From: Microvirga puerhi
GTDB lineage: Bacteria > Pseudomonadota > Alphaproteobacteria > Rhizobiales > Beijerinckiaceae
Length of the DNA stretch: 64,000 bases
Reading direction: 5' to 3'
Assembly (NCBI RefSeq): GCF_020089865.1
Contig: NZ_JAIRBM010000001.1
Span: 310,001-374,000, forward strand
The notes below the pieces were generated by a model. That model was not told the origin of the DNA, made no database searches, and saw only the letters and a program-made list of their open reading frames with translations. This document shows, piece after piece, positions 30,522 through 40,855 of the stretch. How positions within the stretch are numbered: the stretch's first letter is position 1; every line of letters begins with the position of its first letter. The position numbers and the translations under genes are program-made.

Positions 30522-31268
30522 TCAATCCACCCGCACCCATCCAGGGGCGAGAAGGCGCTCCTGCGGCTTGAAGCGGGCCTTGTAGCCCATCTTCTTGGAG
30601 CCCTCGACCCAATAGCCCAGGTAGAGGTAGGGCAATCCCATGGCCCTGGCGCGGGCGATGTGGTCGAGGATGATGAAGGTTCCGAGACTGCGGTGCTGCA
30701 GGTCCGGATCGTAGAAGGAATAGACCATCGAGAGGCCGTCGCTCATCTCGTCGGTCAGGCAGACGGCGATCAGATCGCCAGTGCCTCGGCCGGTGATCCT
30801 GCTGTCGATGCCGCGACGGCGGTATTCGACGATGTGTGTGTCCACGTGGCTGTCCTCGACCATCATGGAATAGTCGAGCACGGTCATATCGGCCATGCCG
30901 CCATCGGCATGGCGAGAGTCAAGGTAGCGGCGGAAGAGGGAATATTGCTCGGTGGTCGGCCGGTTCGGAATCACGTTGCCGATCAGGTCGGCATTGTCCC
31001 TCAGTACCCGCCGTAGATTCGGGGACGGGTTGAATTCGTCGACAATGACGCGGACGGAGACGCAGGCGCGGCACGAATCGCAGGCAGGGCGATAGGCGAT
31101 CGTCTGCGAGCGACGAAATCCACCCTGCGTAAGGATTTCATTCAGCTCCCGTCCCCGGCGTCCGATGATATGCGTGAAGACCTTCCGCTCCTCTTTGCCC
31201 GGCAGGTAAGGGCATTGCGAAGGGGACGTGAGGTAGAATTGCGGTGCGTCGCGAGGCTGACTCGTCAA
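30522..31268 (-). CDS. bpt: Aspartate/glutamate leucyltransferase (arginyltransferase family, N-end rule)
   Basis: 248-residue aminoacyl-tRNA-protein transferase that adds leucine (Bpt) to N-terminal Asp/Glu, marking proteins for ClpAP. The conserved start [20 protein letters not shown], the cysteine cluster [12 protein letters not shown] near residue 77 and [19 protein letters not shown] near 218 are diagnostic. No ATG is available at the expected N-terminus; the family alignment points to TTG at 31268. The frame stays open upstream through the opposite frame of the RDD gene, which is a shadow. Confidence 0.9.
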   Translation of the reverse strand: MTSQPRDAPQFYLTSPSQCPYLPGKEERKVFTHIIGRRGRELNEILTQGGFRRSQTIAYRPACDSCRACVSVRVIVDEFNPSPNLRRVLRDNADLIGNVIPNRPTTEQYSLFRRYLDSRHADGGMADMTVLDYSMMVEDSHVDTHIVEYRRRGIDSRITGRGTGDLIAVCLTDEMSDGLSMVYSFYDPDLQHRSLGTFIILDHIARARAMGLPYLYLGYWVEGSKKMGYKARFKPQERLLAPGWVRVD

Positions 31269-31393
31269 GCTGTATTTGCCCCAAAAGGAACCTTGAGCGC
31301 TGAAACTCAACGCCCAAGGATAACATTGGTGCCCGCGCCGTCCAGGTAAAGAGGCGTTGTGGGAAATGCCCGCAATGCCGCAGGGCGAACGCC

Positions 31394-31876
31394 CTAGACG
31401 CGGACGATCATCATCCCCGTCAGGAGATCCCGGACGAAGCGGCCGTCGTCCCGGGCGAGGCCTACGACGACATCGCATGCCCAGAGCAGGAAGGTCGAGA
31501 TCGCAACATAGAAAAGGAGGGCATGGACCGCTGCGGCCAGCATCGACACCGGTGCGCCCGTATTGGGATCGACGACGCGAAGCCCCATGGCGCGCATGCC
31601 GACCGTCGCCTGCGAGGGGCCGCCGATCGTGATGGCATTGTAGATAATGAAGGTCAGGCCGGCGAGCGGCAGGCCGATGGCGAGGATGATCCATGTCAGG
31701 CCAAGGGTGATGGGCCCCAGGATCACGAGGGCGAGCCAAACGAGGACGAACCAGAATGCAATGACGATCAGGTCGATGAGATAGGCCCAGAACCGGCGGC
31801 TGATCACACCCTGGGTCGCATAGCGCTCGACGGGATAGACCGTCTGGTTGATGGTCGGCACGGGCCGCATGGCCAT
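31394..31876 (-). CDS. RDD family membrane protein
   Basis: 160 residues with three to four hydrophobic helices. The RDD signature is visible: [17 protein letters not shown] near residue 27 with the conserved Arg-Asp pair, and [13 protein letters not shown] near 91. RDD proteins are inner-membrane proteins of uncertain function, some linked to ion or peptide transport. It lies 125 bases upstream of bpt and 12 bases downstream of the ilvA stop on the same strand, a common neighbourhood in this order. Confidence 0.9.
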   Translation of the reverse strand: MAMRPVPTINQTVYPVERYATQGVISRRFWAYLIDLIVIAFWFVLVWLALVILGPITLGLTWIILAIGLPLAGLTFIIYNAITIGGPSQATVGMRAMGLRVVDPNTGAPVSMLAAAVHALLFYVAISTFLLWACDVVVGLARDDGRFVRDLLTGMMIVRV

Positions 31877-31888
31877 GGATAGCTCCTC

Positions 31889-33130
31889 TCAGTAGGCGGT
31901 TTCTGACAGGCAGTGCGAATCGATCCGTTTCGGAGCGAGCCCGTCAGCCGCCAAGGCTTCGAATATCTCCCATGTATGTTGTCTGTCCCGCGTTTCGATA
32001 GTGATGTCGATGGAAACGCCTTTCGCCGGCACGTCGAGGAACAGGCGGCCGTGGGATACTTCGAGGATATTGGCGCCGAGCTCGCCGAGCCGGGTCGCGA
32101 CCTTGCCGAGGAGGCCGGGGCGATCGTTGGAGGTGATCCGGAACGAGGTGATGCGTTCGTCACGCTCGAGCTCCCGCACCATGACGGAGGCCAGAATGCG
32201 GGCATCGATGTTGCCGCCACAGAGCACGAGGCCAACCCGCTTGCCGCGGAAGCGGTCCGGTTGCGTGAGCATGGCAGCAAGGCCCGCCGCTCCGGCTCCC
32301 TCCGCCATGGTCCGCTGCAGTGTCGCATAGGCATTGACGGCGCGCTCGATCATCGGCTCGTCGACCAGGATGATGTCGGAGACCAGTTCCTTTACGATGG
32401 GGAGTGGCAGCTGCCCGACGGCCTTCACCGCGATGCCCTCGGCCAGGGTCGCTCCGCCGATGGGGCGATCCTCATGGCGGATGGCGTTCTGGAACGAGGG
32501 ATAGAGCGCGGCCTCGACCCCCACGATCTCGATGGACGGCTTCCGCGCCTTCGCGGCGACCGCGATGCCTGAGATCAGGCCGCCGCCACCGATGGGCACG
32601 ACGATCTGGTCGAGGTCCGGCGCATCCTCCAGCATTTCGAGGGCTGTCGTTCCCTGGCCGGCCATGACCTTGGGATCGTCATAGGGATGCACGAAGACAA
32701 GTTCTTCCTGCGCCGCGATCTGCCGCGCCCGATCGGCCGATTCGTAGAGGGTTTCGCCGTGAAGGATGACCCGTGCTCCATAGGAGCGCGTATTCTCCGC
32801 CTTCACCAGCGGAGTGCCTTCGGGCATGACGATCGTCGCGGGAATGCCGAGCCGGCGGGCATGATAAGCGACCGCCTGGGCATGGTTGCCAGCGGACATG
32901 GCGATGACGCCGCGCTTCCGTTCCGCCTCTGTCAGGCTTTCGAGCTTCACCACGGCGCCGCGCTCCTTGAAGGAGCCGGTCGGCTGCATGTTCTCATGCT
33001 TGACGCAGACGGTCGCCCCGGTCAGCTGCGACAGGCGAGGAGACGGTACGAGCGGGGTGCGCAGCACCTGTCCGCGAATAATCCCTGCGGCGGTCTTTAT
33101 GTCGTCGATGGAAATGGCAAAATCCGCCAA
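31889..33130 (-). CDS. ilvA: Threonine ammonia-lyase with ACT domain
   Basis: 413-residue PLP-dependent enzyme converting threonine to 2-oxobutanoate and ammonia. The PLP lysine is in [10 protein letters not shown] near residue 55 and the phosphate-binding glycine loop is [10 protein letters not shown] near 178. The last 85 residues form one ACT domain ([20 protein letters not shown]). A single ACT and about 410 residues match the catabolic/IlvA2-type threonine dehydratase better than the biosynthetic 500-residue IlvA; the cellular role cannot be settled from sequence. GGAGGAAG precedes the ATG. Confidence 0.9.
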   Translation of the reverse strand: MADFAISIDDIKTAAGIIRGQVLRTPLVPSPRLSQLTGATVCVKHENMQPTGSFKERGAVVKLESLTEAERKRGVIAMSAGNHAQAVAYHARRLGIPATIVMPEGTPLVKAENTRSYGARVILHGETLYESADRARQIAAQEELVFVHPYDDPKVMAGQGTTALEMLEDAPDLDQIVVPIGGGGLISGIAVAAKARKPSIEIVGVEAALYPSFQNAIRHEDRPIGGATLAEGIAVKAVGQLPLPIVKELVSDIILVDEPMIERAVNAYATLQRTMAEGAGAAGLAAMLTQPDRFRGKRVGLVLCGGNIDARILASVMVRELERDERITSFRITSNDRPGLLGKVATRLGELGANILEVSHGRLFLDVPAKGVSIDITIETRDRQHTWEIFEALAADGLAPKRIDSHCLSETAY

Positions 33131-33161
33131 GGCTTCCTCCGTTTATCGTTGTCTTTGTTCA

Positions 33162-34517
33162 TCAGACGGGGCGCGGCGTCAGTTCTCTCATCCCAAGGAG
33201 TCCTCCTGGGCGGAAAATCAAAAATACCACCAAGGCGGCATAGAGTGCTACGTCGCGAGCCTCAATGGGGAGATAAGCGGACCAGAGGGTTTCGAACAAT
33301 CCCACAGCGACGCCACCCAAGAGCGCTCCCGGAACCGATCCGATGCCGCCCACGATGGCGGCGATGAGAGCCTTCAGGCCGTACTGGAAGCCACCCGCGA
33401 AGCCCAATCCGCCATATTGCGCGACGATCAGCATTCCGGAGAGCCCGGCCATCGCACCGGCAAGGCCCAGGGTCTGAATGAGAAGGCGGTCGCCGTTGAC
33501 GCCGAAAAGGGTGGCCGCGCGCGCATCATCCGCATAGGCACGCCAGGCGAGGCCAAATTCGGTGGCCTTCATCACCCAGATCAGGCTTAGGGCGACGAAG
33601 AGGCCGATGGCGGCGGTGACGAGCGAAATCGGAGTCAATGTCACCAGGAAGTCGCCGGCACGGGCGAGAGGCCACTGCTCCGACCAGATCGGCGGGAGCC
33701 ACACGGTCACCGGACTTTGGACGAGCCGCAGATACTCCATGAGAAAAAGAGACAGGCCCACGGTCGCAATCAGGCTCGGCTGCGTGCTGGCGGTCTTGAT
33801 CCGGCGAATGGTGAAGTTCCCGCCTACGGCACCGTAGATCGCGCCGGCAAAAAGCGCCGCAAGCAAGCCGGCGGCAAGCCCGACCACGGGCGCGCTGATC
33901 CCTGAGACCAGGGCGATGGAGGCTCCCGCCACGGTCGCCGCCGATCCCACTGCGGCCAACTCCCCGAAGGCGAGATTGATGCGTCCGCTGAGGCCGAACA
34001 CGAGCGCATAGGCGACAGCAAGCAGCGCATAGATCGCCGTTCGGGGCAAGCTCGCCGCCAATTGCTGAAGGGAGTACGCGATCTCCCGCGGGATCTCCGC
34101 CACCTCGGCGAGAGGCGGCGATCCGGGGTCGCCCGCCAAACCCTCCGGGGTATCGATGTAGTAGTGCTTGAGGAAAAAGAGGCTTGCGCCCGAAAGCGGC
34201 CCGGTCTCCGTCGACAGGGCCGTGAGATCCGCCTTGTTGGGCGAAAGGCCCTCCGCAGCGAACTGGCAGACGACGAAGCGGTCGAGCACGGGCCGGTCGG
34301 CGTATTCCACCTCGTAGAAAATGATCAGGCTGCGGGGCGCCTCACCGCGTTCGACTTTCTTGACGGTGATGTGTGCGTCGGGATTGAGGGCGGGCAGGGC
34401 GATCCGACAAATGCGGGTCTGCTCGGCATCGACGGAGAGAGCGCAACCGGACAGGAATGCCAAAGCCGCTCCCAGCAGGGCGAAGCGCCACGCCAGGAGC
34501 AAGCCGGGGCGTTTCAT
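33162..34517 (-). CDS. Lipoprotein-like domain fused to LivH-type branched-chain amino acid permease
   Basis: 451 residues. Residues 1-25 form a lipoprotein signal (LGAALAFLSGC, lipobox cysteine at 25). Residues 26-145 are a polar extracytoplasmic segment with four or fewer cysteines and no recognised domain. From about residue 150 the protein is a LivH-family permease (ALLAVAYALVFGLSGRINLAFGELAAVG, and IVGGIGSVPGALLGGVAVGLFE near 395). Usual LivH length is about 290-300. No LivM, LivG, LivF or binding-protein gene is adjacent, so the partners must be encoded elsewhere. It lies between ilvA and hemB on the same strand. Confidence 0.85.
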   Translation of the reverse strand: MKRPGLLLAWRFALLGAALAFLSGCALSVDAEQTRICRIALPALNPDAHITVKKVERGEAPRSLIIFYEVEYADRPVLDRFVVCQFAAEGLSPNKADLTALSTETGPLSGASLFFLKHYYIDTPEGLAGDPGSPPLAEVAEIPREIAYSLQQLAASLPRTAIYALLAVAYALVFGLSGRINLAFGELAAVGSAATVAGASIALVSGISAPVVGLAAGLLAALFAGAIYGAVGGNFTIRRIKTASTQPSLIATVGLSLFLMEYLRLVQSPVTVWLPPIWSEQWPLARAGDFLVTLTPISLVTAAIGLFVALSLIWVMKATEFGLAWRAYADDARAATLFGVNGDRLLIQTLGLAGAMAGLSGMLIVAQYGGLGFAGGFQYGLKALIAAIVGGIGSVPGALLGGVAVGLFETLWSAYLPIEARDVALYAALVVFLIFRPGGLLGMRELTPRPV

Positions 34518-34532
34518 GGAGGTCGATCGGGC

Positions 34533-35606
<1,074 letters not shown>

Positions 35607-35688
35607 TTAGCACATTTGAGCGAGTCTAAAAAAGGGTCCGGCGTCGCATGAGGGGGTTGCGGTGCGAGGTGGCGTCCGGGACGCTTGG

Positions 35689-35717
35689 TTGACGGCCTGA
35701 CACGCTCTTGTTCTAAG
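35689..35717 (+). promoter_or_regulatory. Predicted sigma70 promoter for the HIBYL-CoA hydrolase gene
   Basis: TTGACG (35689-35694) and TCTAAG (35712-35717) with a 17-base spacer resemble a housekeeping promoter reading rightward, 30 bases before the ATG at 35747. GGGAGG at 35737-35742 is the ribosome binding site. Prediction by eye. Confidence 0.5.
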
Positions 35718-35746
35718 CCACTGAAGACCAGAACCGGGAGGCCGCC

Positions 35747-36799
35747 ATGGACGAGAACGCCGATATCCTCTGTGAGAGGAAGGGACCAGCGGGCCTCATC
35801 ACGCTTCACCGCCCGCGGGCCCTGAACGCCCTCAATCTGGGCATGGTGCGGGAGATGACGCAGGCTCTCAAAGCTTGGGAAAGCGACCCGACCGTCACCC
35901 GGGTCGTGGTCACGGGCGCAGGCGAGAAGGCGTTCTGCGCAGGTGGCGACATCCGTCATCTGACCGAACTCGGCCGGGCCGGTCACGAGGAAGAGGCGCT
36001 GACCTTCTGGCGTGAGGAGTATCGGCTGAACGCCCTGATCAAGCGTTACGCGAAGCCGTATGTCTCCCTTATCGACGGAATCGTCATGGGAGGAGGGGTC
36101 GGAATCTCGCTTCATGGTGGATATCGCGTTGCGGGAGATAGATACCTTTTCGCTATGCCGGAGGTCGGGATCGGTTTCTTTCCCGATGTGGGGGCGACCT
36201 ATGCGCTGCCGCGGCTGCCAGGCGAGACGGGCATGTTTATCGCCCTCGCGGGCGAACGCCTCCGTCGCGCCGATGCGCTTGCACTCGGCCTCGCGACCCA
36301 TGCGATCGACAGCGGGCAGATCGACGCCGTTAAAGAGGCTCTGATCGACGGCGCACCCGTCGACGAGGCACTTGCCGCGGCGACCGTCGATCCGGGACCC
36401 GCCCCACTGAAACCCCATCGGGATCTCATCGATCGCTGCTTTTCGGCCGAGAGCGTCTTAGCGGTTCTTCGGCGGCTCAATGTTGCGGCCGAGGAGGGAT
36501 CCGACTTCGCTGCCGGCCTCGCAGCATCGATCCGCACGAAGTCTCCGACGAGCTTGTCCATCGCCTTCGAGCAGGTTCGCCGAGGGCGCAGTCTCGATTT
36601 TGCGGACGCCATGAAGACCGAATTCCGAATCGTCTCGAGAGTCGTCGATGGTCACGACTTTTATGAGGGTGTTCGAGCGACTCTGATCGACAAGGACGGA
36701 AAGCCGCAATGGCGGCCAGCCTCCTTGGATGCGATCGATAAAACGGCTATCGAACAGTATTTCGGCGGCCTCGGCGCCGATGAACTGGAGATAGACTGA
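35747..36799 (+). CDS. 3-hydroxyisobutyryl-CoA hydrolase (crotonase superfamily)
   Basis: 350 residues. The crotonase fold is clear: LNALNLGMVREM near residue 27, the oxyanion-hole segment AFCAGGDIRHL near 63, and MGGGVGISLHGGYRVAGD near 115, whose pattern with MPEVGIGFFPDVGATYALPRL near 138 distinguishes HIBYL-CoA hydrolases from enoyl-CoA hydratases. The long C-terminal extension (to 350 rather than about 260) also fits. It acts in valine catabolism. Its stop overlaps the next gene's ATG (TGATG), so the DUF6163 gene is co-translated. Confidence 0.9.
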   Translation: MDENADILCERKGPAGLITLHRPRALNALNLGMVREMTQALKAWESDPTVTRVVVTGAGEKAFCAGGDIRHLTELGRAGHEEEALTFWREEYRLNALIKRYAKPYVSLIDGIVMGGGVGISLHGGYRVAGDRYLFAMPEVGIGFFPDVGATYALPRLPGETGMFIALAGERLRRADALALGLATHAIDSGQIDAVKEALIDGAPVDEALAAATVDPGPAPLKPHRDLIDRCFSAESVLAVLRRLNVAAEEGSDFAAGLAASIRTKSPTSLSIAFEQVRRGRSLDFADAMKTEFRIVSRVVDGHDFYEGVRATLIDKDGKPQWRPASLDAIDKTAIEQYFGGLGADELEID

Positions 36800-37257
36800 T
36801 GCCCCGTTCTTCCGCCCAGAAAGGCAGTCTGGATCTGGCCAAGGACTCCGTGTCCGACCGCATCGAGGAACGTCCGCCGACGCCCAGTGCCTTGCGATGG
36901 GGGTTCATCCTGACATGCTATATGCGGCTGCTTTCGGTGTTGTGGATCATGAAGGGGCTCAGCGCCTGGGCGGTGATCCTCGGCGTCTGGACGCCGATCG
37001 GGCATTTCGAGACGCGGTCGACCGGCTATCAGGCGACGGTCATCTACTTCGCGCTCATTGATCTGATCGCGGCGGTCGGATTGTGGATGGCGAGTACCTG
37101 GGGCGGAATCATGTGGCTCCTGGCCGTGATGAGCCATCTGATTCTCGCAGCCTTCTTTCCGGGGATCGTCTCCAGCGGCATCCTGACGATCTCGTTTTTT
37201 CTGACTTTGGTTGTCGTCTATCTGGGACTCGCATGGCTCGAAGCGCAGGAGAAATGA
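36799..37257 (+). CDS. DUF6163-type membrane protein
   Basis: 152 residues: a polar N-terminus of about 30 residues, then four hydrophobic helices (first near residues 41-62, last near 127-147). It fits a family I know as DUF6163, of unknown function and found next to crotonase-type genes in this order. Translation is coupled to the preceding hydrolase by the one-base TGATG overlap. A role in membrane support of valine catabolism would be pure speculation. Confidence 0.75.
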   Translation: MPRSSAQKGSLDLAKDSVSDRIEERPPTPSALRWGFILTCYMRLLSVLWIMKGLSAWAVILGVWTPIGHFETRSTGYQATVIYFALIDLIAAVGLWMASTWGGIMWLLAVMSHLILAAFFPGIVSSGILTISFFLTLVVVYLGLAWLEAQEK

Positions 37258-37570
37258 GACCTAGCCAACGGCTTACGGCTCGATCCTCACGTCTCAGTTC
37301 AGGACTGAAGTCTCAATTGCGGTCTCGTTCACGGAATAGTGTATCCCTAAAGGCACAGTGACCGATTAGAAATCATCCCTAGGGGATCGAATGACGAAAG
37401 GGGCACCGAGCCAGCTATTTTTGCCTTAAAACGGCCCCGATGTTCCTCGTTTTCGATACCGTTCCTTAATCCAATCCCGGCATTTTTCGCCGGAGATTGA
37501 GAGTGGTTAGGGAACTCGTTCCACTGCTTTCGCTGCGTCACCTCTGAAACAATCGGAAAAGCCTGCGCTC
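37258..37570. other. 313-base intergenic region before the L,D-transpeptidase gene
   Basis: No gene recognised. A small stem CCGGC/GCCGG (37477-37481 with 37489-37493) and the near-palindrome ATCCCTAGGGGAT (from 37376) are visible. It probably contains the transpeptidase promoter, but I cannot pick one convincingly. Confidence 0.4.
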
Positions 37571-38827
37571 ATGTTGTCTCGCCGCACTCTCCTGACAGGA
37601 TCGCTCGCCCTCGTCTTCACGCCGGCTACCGCAGCCTTGGCTCAAAGCCAGGCCGAGTGGTCGCAGAACTACGAAGCCGTATCCCGCACCCGAATTCAGC
37701 GCACGGCGACGCCGATGCTCTCGGGCGAAACGCTGGCCGCGACCGAGCAGACGATCGCCCAGTATCGAGAGATCTCATCCCGGGGTGGATGGCAGCCGGT
37801 TCGCGGAGTCGACGGACTGCGCGTCGGCGCCAAGAACCCGGCCGTCATGGCGCTGCGTCAGCGCCTCATCATCACCGGGGATCTGGACCCCTCCGCCGGC
37901 GAGTCCCCGATCTATGATTCCTACGTCGAAGCCGGTGTGCGGCGCTTTCAGGCCCGGCACGGCCTGAGCTCCACCGGCACGATGACCACTGCGACTGTCG
38001 CGGCCATGAACGTGCCCGTCGACGTGCGCATCCGTCAGCTTGAAATCAACGCGGTCCGTCTGCGCAGCTTCTCGGGAAATCTCGGCAGCCGCTATGTGAG
38101 CGTGAATATCCCAGCGGCTCTCGTCGAAACGGTCGAGGGTGGGGTGGTTCATACCCGCCACGCGGCCGGCGTCGGCAAGATCGACCGCCAGTCGCCAATC
38201 ATGAACGCGAAGGTGCAGGAGGTAAACTTCAACCCCTTCTGGACCGTTCCGGCTTCGATCATCCGCAAGGATCTGATCCCGAAGATGCAGAAGGAGCCGA
38301 ACTACCTCACCGAGAACAAGATCCGCATCTTCAACGGTTCCGGCCAGGAGCTGAGCCCGAGCCAGGTCAACTGGTTCTCCGACGAGGCGACCCGCTATCG
38401 TTTCCGTCAGGATCCCGGCGGCGAGCTGAATTCCATGGGCTTCGTGCGCATCAACATCCCGAATCCGCACGGCGTTTACATGCACGATACGCCGTCGAAG
38501 GGCATCTTCGGCGACGACTTCCGCTTCGTCTCCTCGGGCTGTGTCCGTGTCCAGAACGTTCGCGACTACATCGAATGGCTCCTGAAGGACACGCCCGGCT
38601 GGAGCCGCGAGCATATCGACGCGACCTTCAAGTCGGGTGAGCGCATCGACGCCCGCCTTTCCCAGCCGGTCAACATCTACTGGGTCTACATCACGTCCTG
38701 GGCGACGCCGGATGGTCTCGTTCAGTTCCGCGACGACATCTACAACAAGGACGGCCTCGGCAATGCCATTCCGGTGGCGAGCCGTGTGCCAACCGAACCC
38801 GACGAAGAGATGTTCCTGCAGAACTGA
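37571..38827 (+). CDS. L,D-transpeptidase (YcbB/ErfK type) with Tat-like signal
   Basis: 418-residue periplasmic enzyme forming 3-3 cross-links in peptidoglycan or attaching proteins to it. Residues 1-25 form a signal peptide with twin arginines (LSRRTLLTGSLALVF), resembling a Tat signal. A peptidoglycan-binding domain lies near residues 85-150 (AVMALRQRLIITGDL, VRRFQARHGL), and the YkuD catalytic motif near 297-325 has HDTPSKGIFGDDFRFVSSGC followed by VRV, giving the catalytic His and Cys. Ends at a clear terminator. Confidence 0.92.
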   Translation: MLSRRTLLTGSLALVFTPATAALAQSQAEWSQNYEAVSRTRIQRTATPMLSGETLAATEQTIAQYREISSRGGWQPVRGVDGLRVGAKNPAVMALRQRLIITGDLDPSAGESPIYDSYVEAGVRRFQARHGLSSTGTMTTATVAAMNVPVDVRIRQLEINAVRLRSFSGNLGSRYVSVNIPAALVETVEGGVVHTRHAAGVGKIDRQSPIMNAKVQEVNFNPFWTVPASIIRKDLIPKMQKEPNYLTENKIRIFNGSGQELSPSQVNWFSDEATRYRFRQDPGGELNSMGFVRINIPNPHGVYMHDTPSKGIFGDDFRFVSSGCVRVQNVRDYIEWLLKDTPGWSREHIDATFKSGERIDARLSQPVNIYWVYITSWATPDGLVQFRDDIYNKDGLGNAIPVASRVPTEPDEEMFLQN

Positions 38828-38853
38828 TTCTCGTCCCGATATCCTTTCCGTCA

Positions 38854-38886
38854 CAGCCCGCCTCACGGCGGGCTGAGCCTTTTTTA
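38854..38886 (+). terminator. Rho-independent terminator after the L,D-transpeptidase gene
   Basis: Perfect nine-pair stem CAGCCCGCC (38854-38862) and GGCGGGCTG (38867-38875) with a TCAC loop, followed by AGCC and six T (38880-38885). Strong intrinsic terminator. Confidence 0.9.
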
Positions 38887-39031
38887 GAATGGCCCTCCGT
38901 TTGGCTTGGCGGCGTTCATACGCCCATGGTAAAGCCCCAGGACGAAAATGAGACGAGGTTGCCGCGGGGCGCTGAAACGGACGAGTCCGATCCCCACATT
39001 CAGGCGGCAATCGCAGCAGGCGAGGTCCATC

Positions 39032-40336
39032 ATGAGCGCGAGCGAAGCGGCACGCAGTCACCTGTCCAACTCCTTCTTCTCGGCAAGCCTCGCCGACAGC
39101 GATCCCGAGATCGCCCGTGCCATCGGGCTGGAGCTCGGCCGCCAGCGGGACGAGATCGAGCTGATCGCCTCCGAAAACATCGTGTCCCGAGCCGTCCTGG
39201 AAGCCCAGGGCTCGGTGATGACCAACAAATATGCCGAGGGCTATCCGGGACGCCGCTATTACGGCGGCTGTCAGTTCGTCGACATGGCGGAGGAGCTGGC
39301 CATCGAGCGTGCCAAGCGCCTGTTCGATTGCAAGTTCGCCAATGTGCAGCCCAATTCCGGATCTCAGGCCAACCAAGCCGTGTTCATGGCACTGATGAAG
39401 CCGGGCGATACCTTCATGGGTCTCGATCTCGCCTGCGGCGGTCACCTGACCCATGGCTCGCCGGTCAACATGTCGGGCAAGTGGTTCAATGTCGTGAGCT
39501 ATAAAGTTCGCGAAAGCGACCAGATCATCGACATGGACGAGGTGGCCGAACTCGCCCGGACCCACAAGCCAAAGGTGATCGTTGCCGGCGGCTCCGCCTA
39601 TTCCCGCTTCTGGGATTTTGCCCGATTCCGTGAGATCGCCGATGAGGTCGGCGCGTATTTCATGGTCGATATCGCCCATTTCGCCGGCTTGGTTGCCGGC
39701 GGCGCGCATCCGTCGCCATTCCCGCATGCCCATGTGGTCACCACGACGACCCACAAGACCCTGCGCGGTCCGCGGGGCGGCATGATCCTCACGAATGAGG
39801 AGGATCTGGCCAAGAAGATCAATTCGGCGATTTTCCCCGGACTTCAGGGCGGGCCGCTCATGCATGTGATCGCCGCGAAGGCCGTGGCTTTCGCCGAGGC
39901 GCTCCGGCCCGAATTCAAACTCTATGCTCGCTCGGTGGTCGAGAACGCCAAGGTCCTGGCCGATACCATGGTCTCCAGCGGATATGCGATCGTGGCTGGC
40001 GGTACGGACAACCACCTCATGCTGGTCGATCTGCGTCCCAAGAAGCTGACCGGCAAGGCAGCGGAGGCGGCACTCGGCCGTGCGCACATCACCTGCAACA
40101 AGAATGGCGTGCCGTTCGATCCTGAGAAGCCGATGGTGACCTCGGGCATCCGCCTCGGTACTCCCGCAGCGACCTCTCGTGGCTTCGGCGTGGCCGAGTT
40201 CCGTCGGGTCGGCGAGCTGATCGTGGAGACGCTGGACGGGCTCGCCAAGCACGGCGAAGAGGCGAACGCCGCCGTCGAGACTGCAGTCAAGGGGCGGGTC
40301 CACGAATTGACACGCCGCTTCCCGATCTACGGCTGA
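39032..40336 (+). CDS. glyA: Serine hydroxymethyltransferase
   Basis: 434-residue PLP enzyme converting serine and tetrahydrofolate to glycine and 5,10-methylene-tetrahydrofolate. It shows [19 protein letters not shown] near residue 45, [14 protein letters not shown] near 67, and the PLP lysine in [16 protein letters not shown] near 238-253. I take MSASEAARS at 39032; the frame opens at 38948 but the extra 28 residues are arginine-rich noise. nrdR follows 15 bases later, starting a conserved glyA-nrdR-rib-nusB-thiL run. Confidence 0.96.
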   Translation: MSASEAARSHLSNSFFSASLADSDPEIARAIGLELGRQRDEIELIASENIVSRAVLEAQGSVMTNKYAEGYPGRRYYGGCQFVDMAEELAIERAKRLFDCKFANVQPNSGSQANQAVFMALMKPGDTFMGLDLACGGHLTHGSPVNMSGKWFNVVSYKVRESDQIIDMDEVAELARTHKPKVIVAGGSAYSRFWDFARFREIADEVGAYFMVDIAHFAGLVAGGAHPSPFPHAHVVTTTTHKTLRGPRGGMILTNEEDLAKKINSAIFPGLQGGPLMHVIAAKAVAFAEALRPEFKLYARSVVENAKVLADTMVSSGYAIVAGGTDNHLMLVDLRPKKLTGKAAEAALGRAHITCNKNGVPFDPEKPMVTSGIRLGTPAATSRGFGVAEFRRVGELIVETLDGLAKHGEEANAAVETAVKGRVHELTRRFPIYG

Positions 40337-40351
40337 GGCTCAAGGCAAGCC

Positions 40352-40855
40352 ATGCGGTGCCCCTATTGCGGGAGCCTGGACACCCAGGTGAAGGACTCCC
40401 GGCCCACAGACGATTCGTCGGCCATCCGGCGCCGCAGGGTCTGTCCCGATTGCGGCGGCCGGTTCACGACCTTCGAGCGCGTGCAGTTGCGCGAGCTTTT
40501 CGTCATGAAACGCTCCGGCCGCCGGGTACCGTTCGATCGCGACAAGCTCGAGCGTTCCGTCGAGGTGGCGCTCCGCAAGCGTCCTGTCGATCCGGAGCGC
40601 GTGGAGCGGATGCTCAACGGCATCGTGCGGCAGCTCGAAAGCATGGGCGACGCCGACGTTTCGAGCGAGACGGTCGGGGAACTCGTGATGGAGGGCCTGA
40701 AGGGACTCGATGACGTGGCCTATGTCCGCTTCGCATCCGTCTATAAGAATTTCCGCGAAGCCAAGGATTTTGAAGAGATTCTTGGCCGTCTTGCCAACGA
40801 GGAGCCGGAGGACGAGGCGCTCGCGCCGAGGAAGAACCCGGTCCAGTCCGAGTGA
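40352..40855 (+). CDS. nrdR: Transcriptional repressor NrdR
   Basis: 167-residue regulator of ribonucleotide reductase genes that senses (d)ATP. The N-terminal zinc ribbon is [17 protein letters not shown] with [13 protein letters not shown], and an ATP-cone occupies residues 49-140. Length is normal, with a slightly longer acidic tail. Its stop overlaps the ribD start (GTGATG), so the two are translationally coupled. No NrdR box was found in this window. Confidence 0.96.
   Translation: MRCPYCGSLDTQVKDSRPTDDSSAIRRRRVCPDCGGRFTTFERVQLRELFVMKRSGRRVPFDRDKLERSVEVALRKRPVDPERVERMLNGIVRQLESMGDADVSSETVGELVMEGLKGLDDVAYVRFASVYKNFREAKDFEEILGRLANEEPEDEALAPRKNPVQSE

Noticed and set aside
30522..31739. 405-residue reading of the Bpt frame up to 31739
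   Set aside because: The first 157 residues are an arginine/proline-rich shadow of the RDD gene; family alignment puts the start at the TTG at 31268.
38926..39110. Short open frame overlapping the glyA start (begins [15 protein letters not shown])
   Set aside because: Plausible composition for about 45 residues, but it runs on into glyA in another frame, has no good ribosome binding site and no family match. Possibly a leader frame, not supportable.
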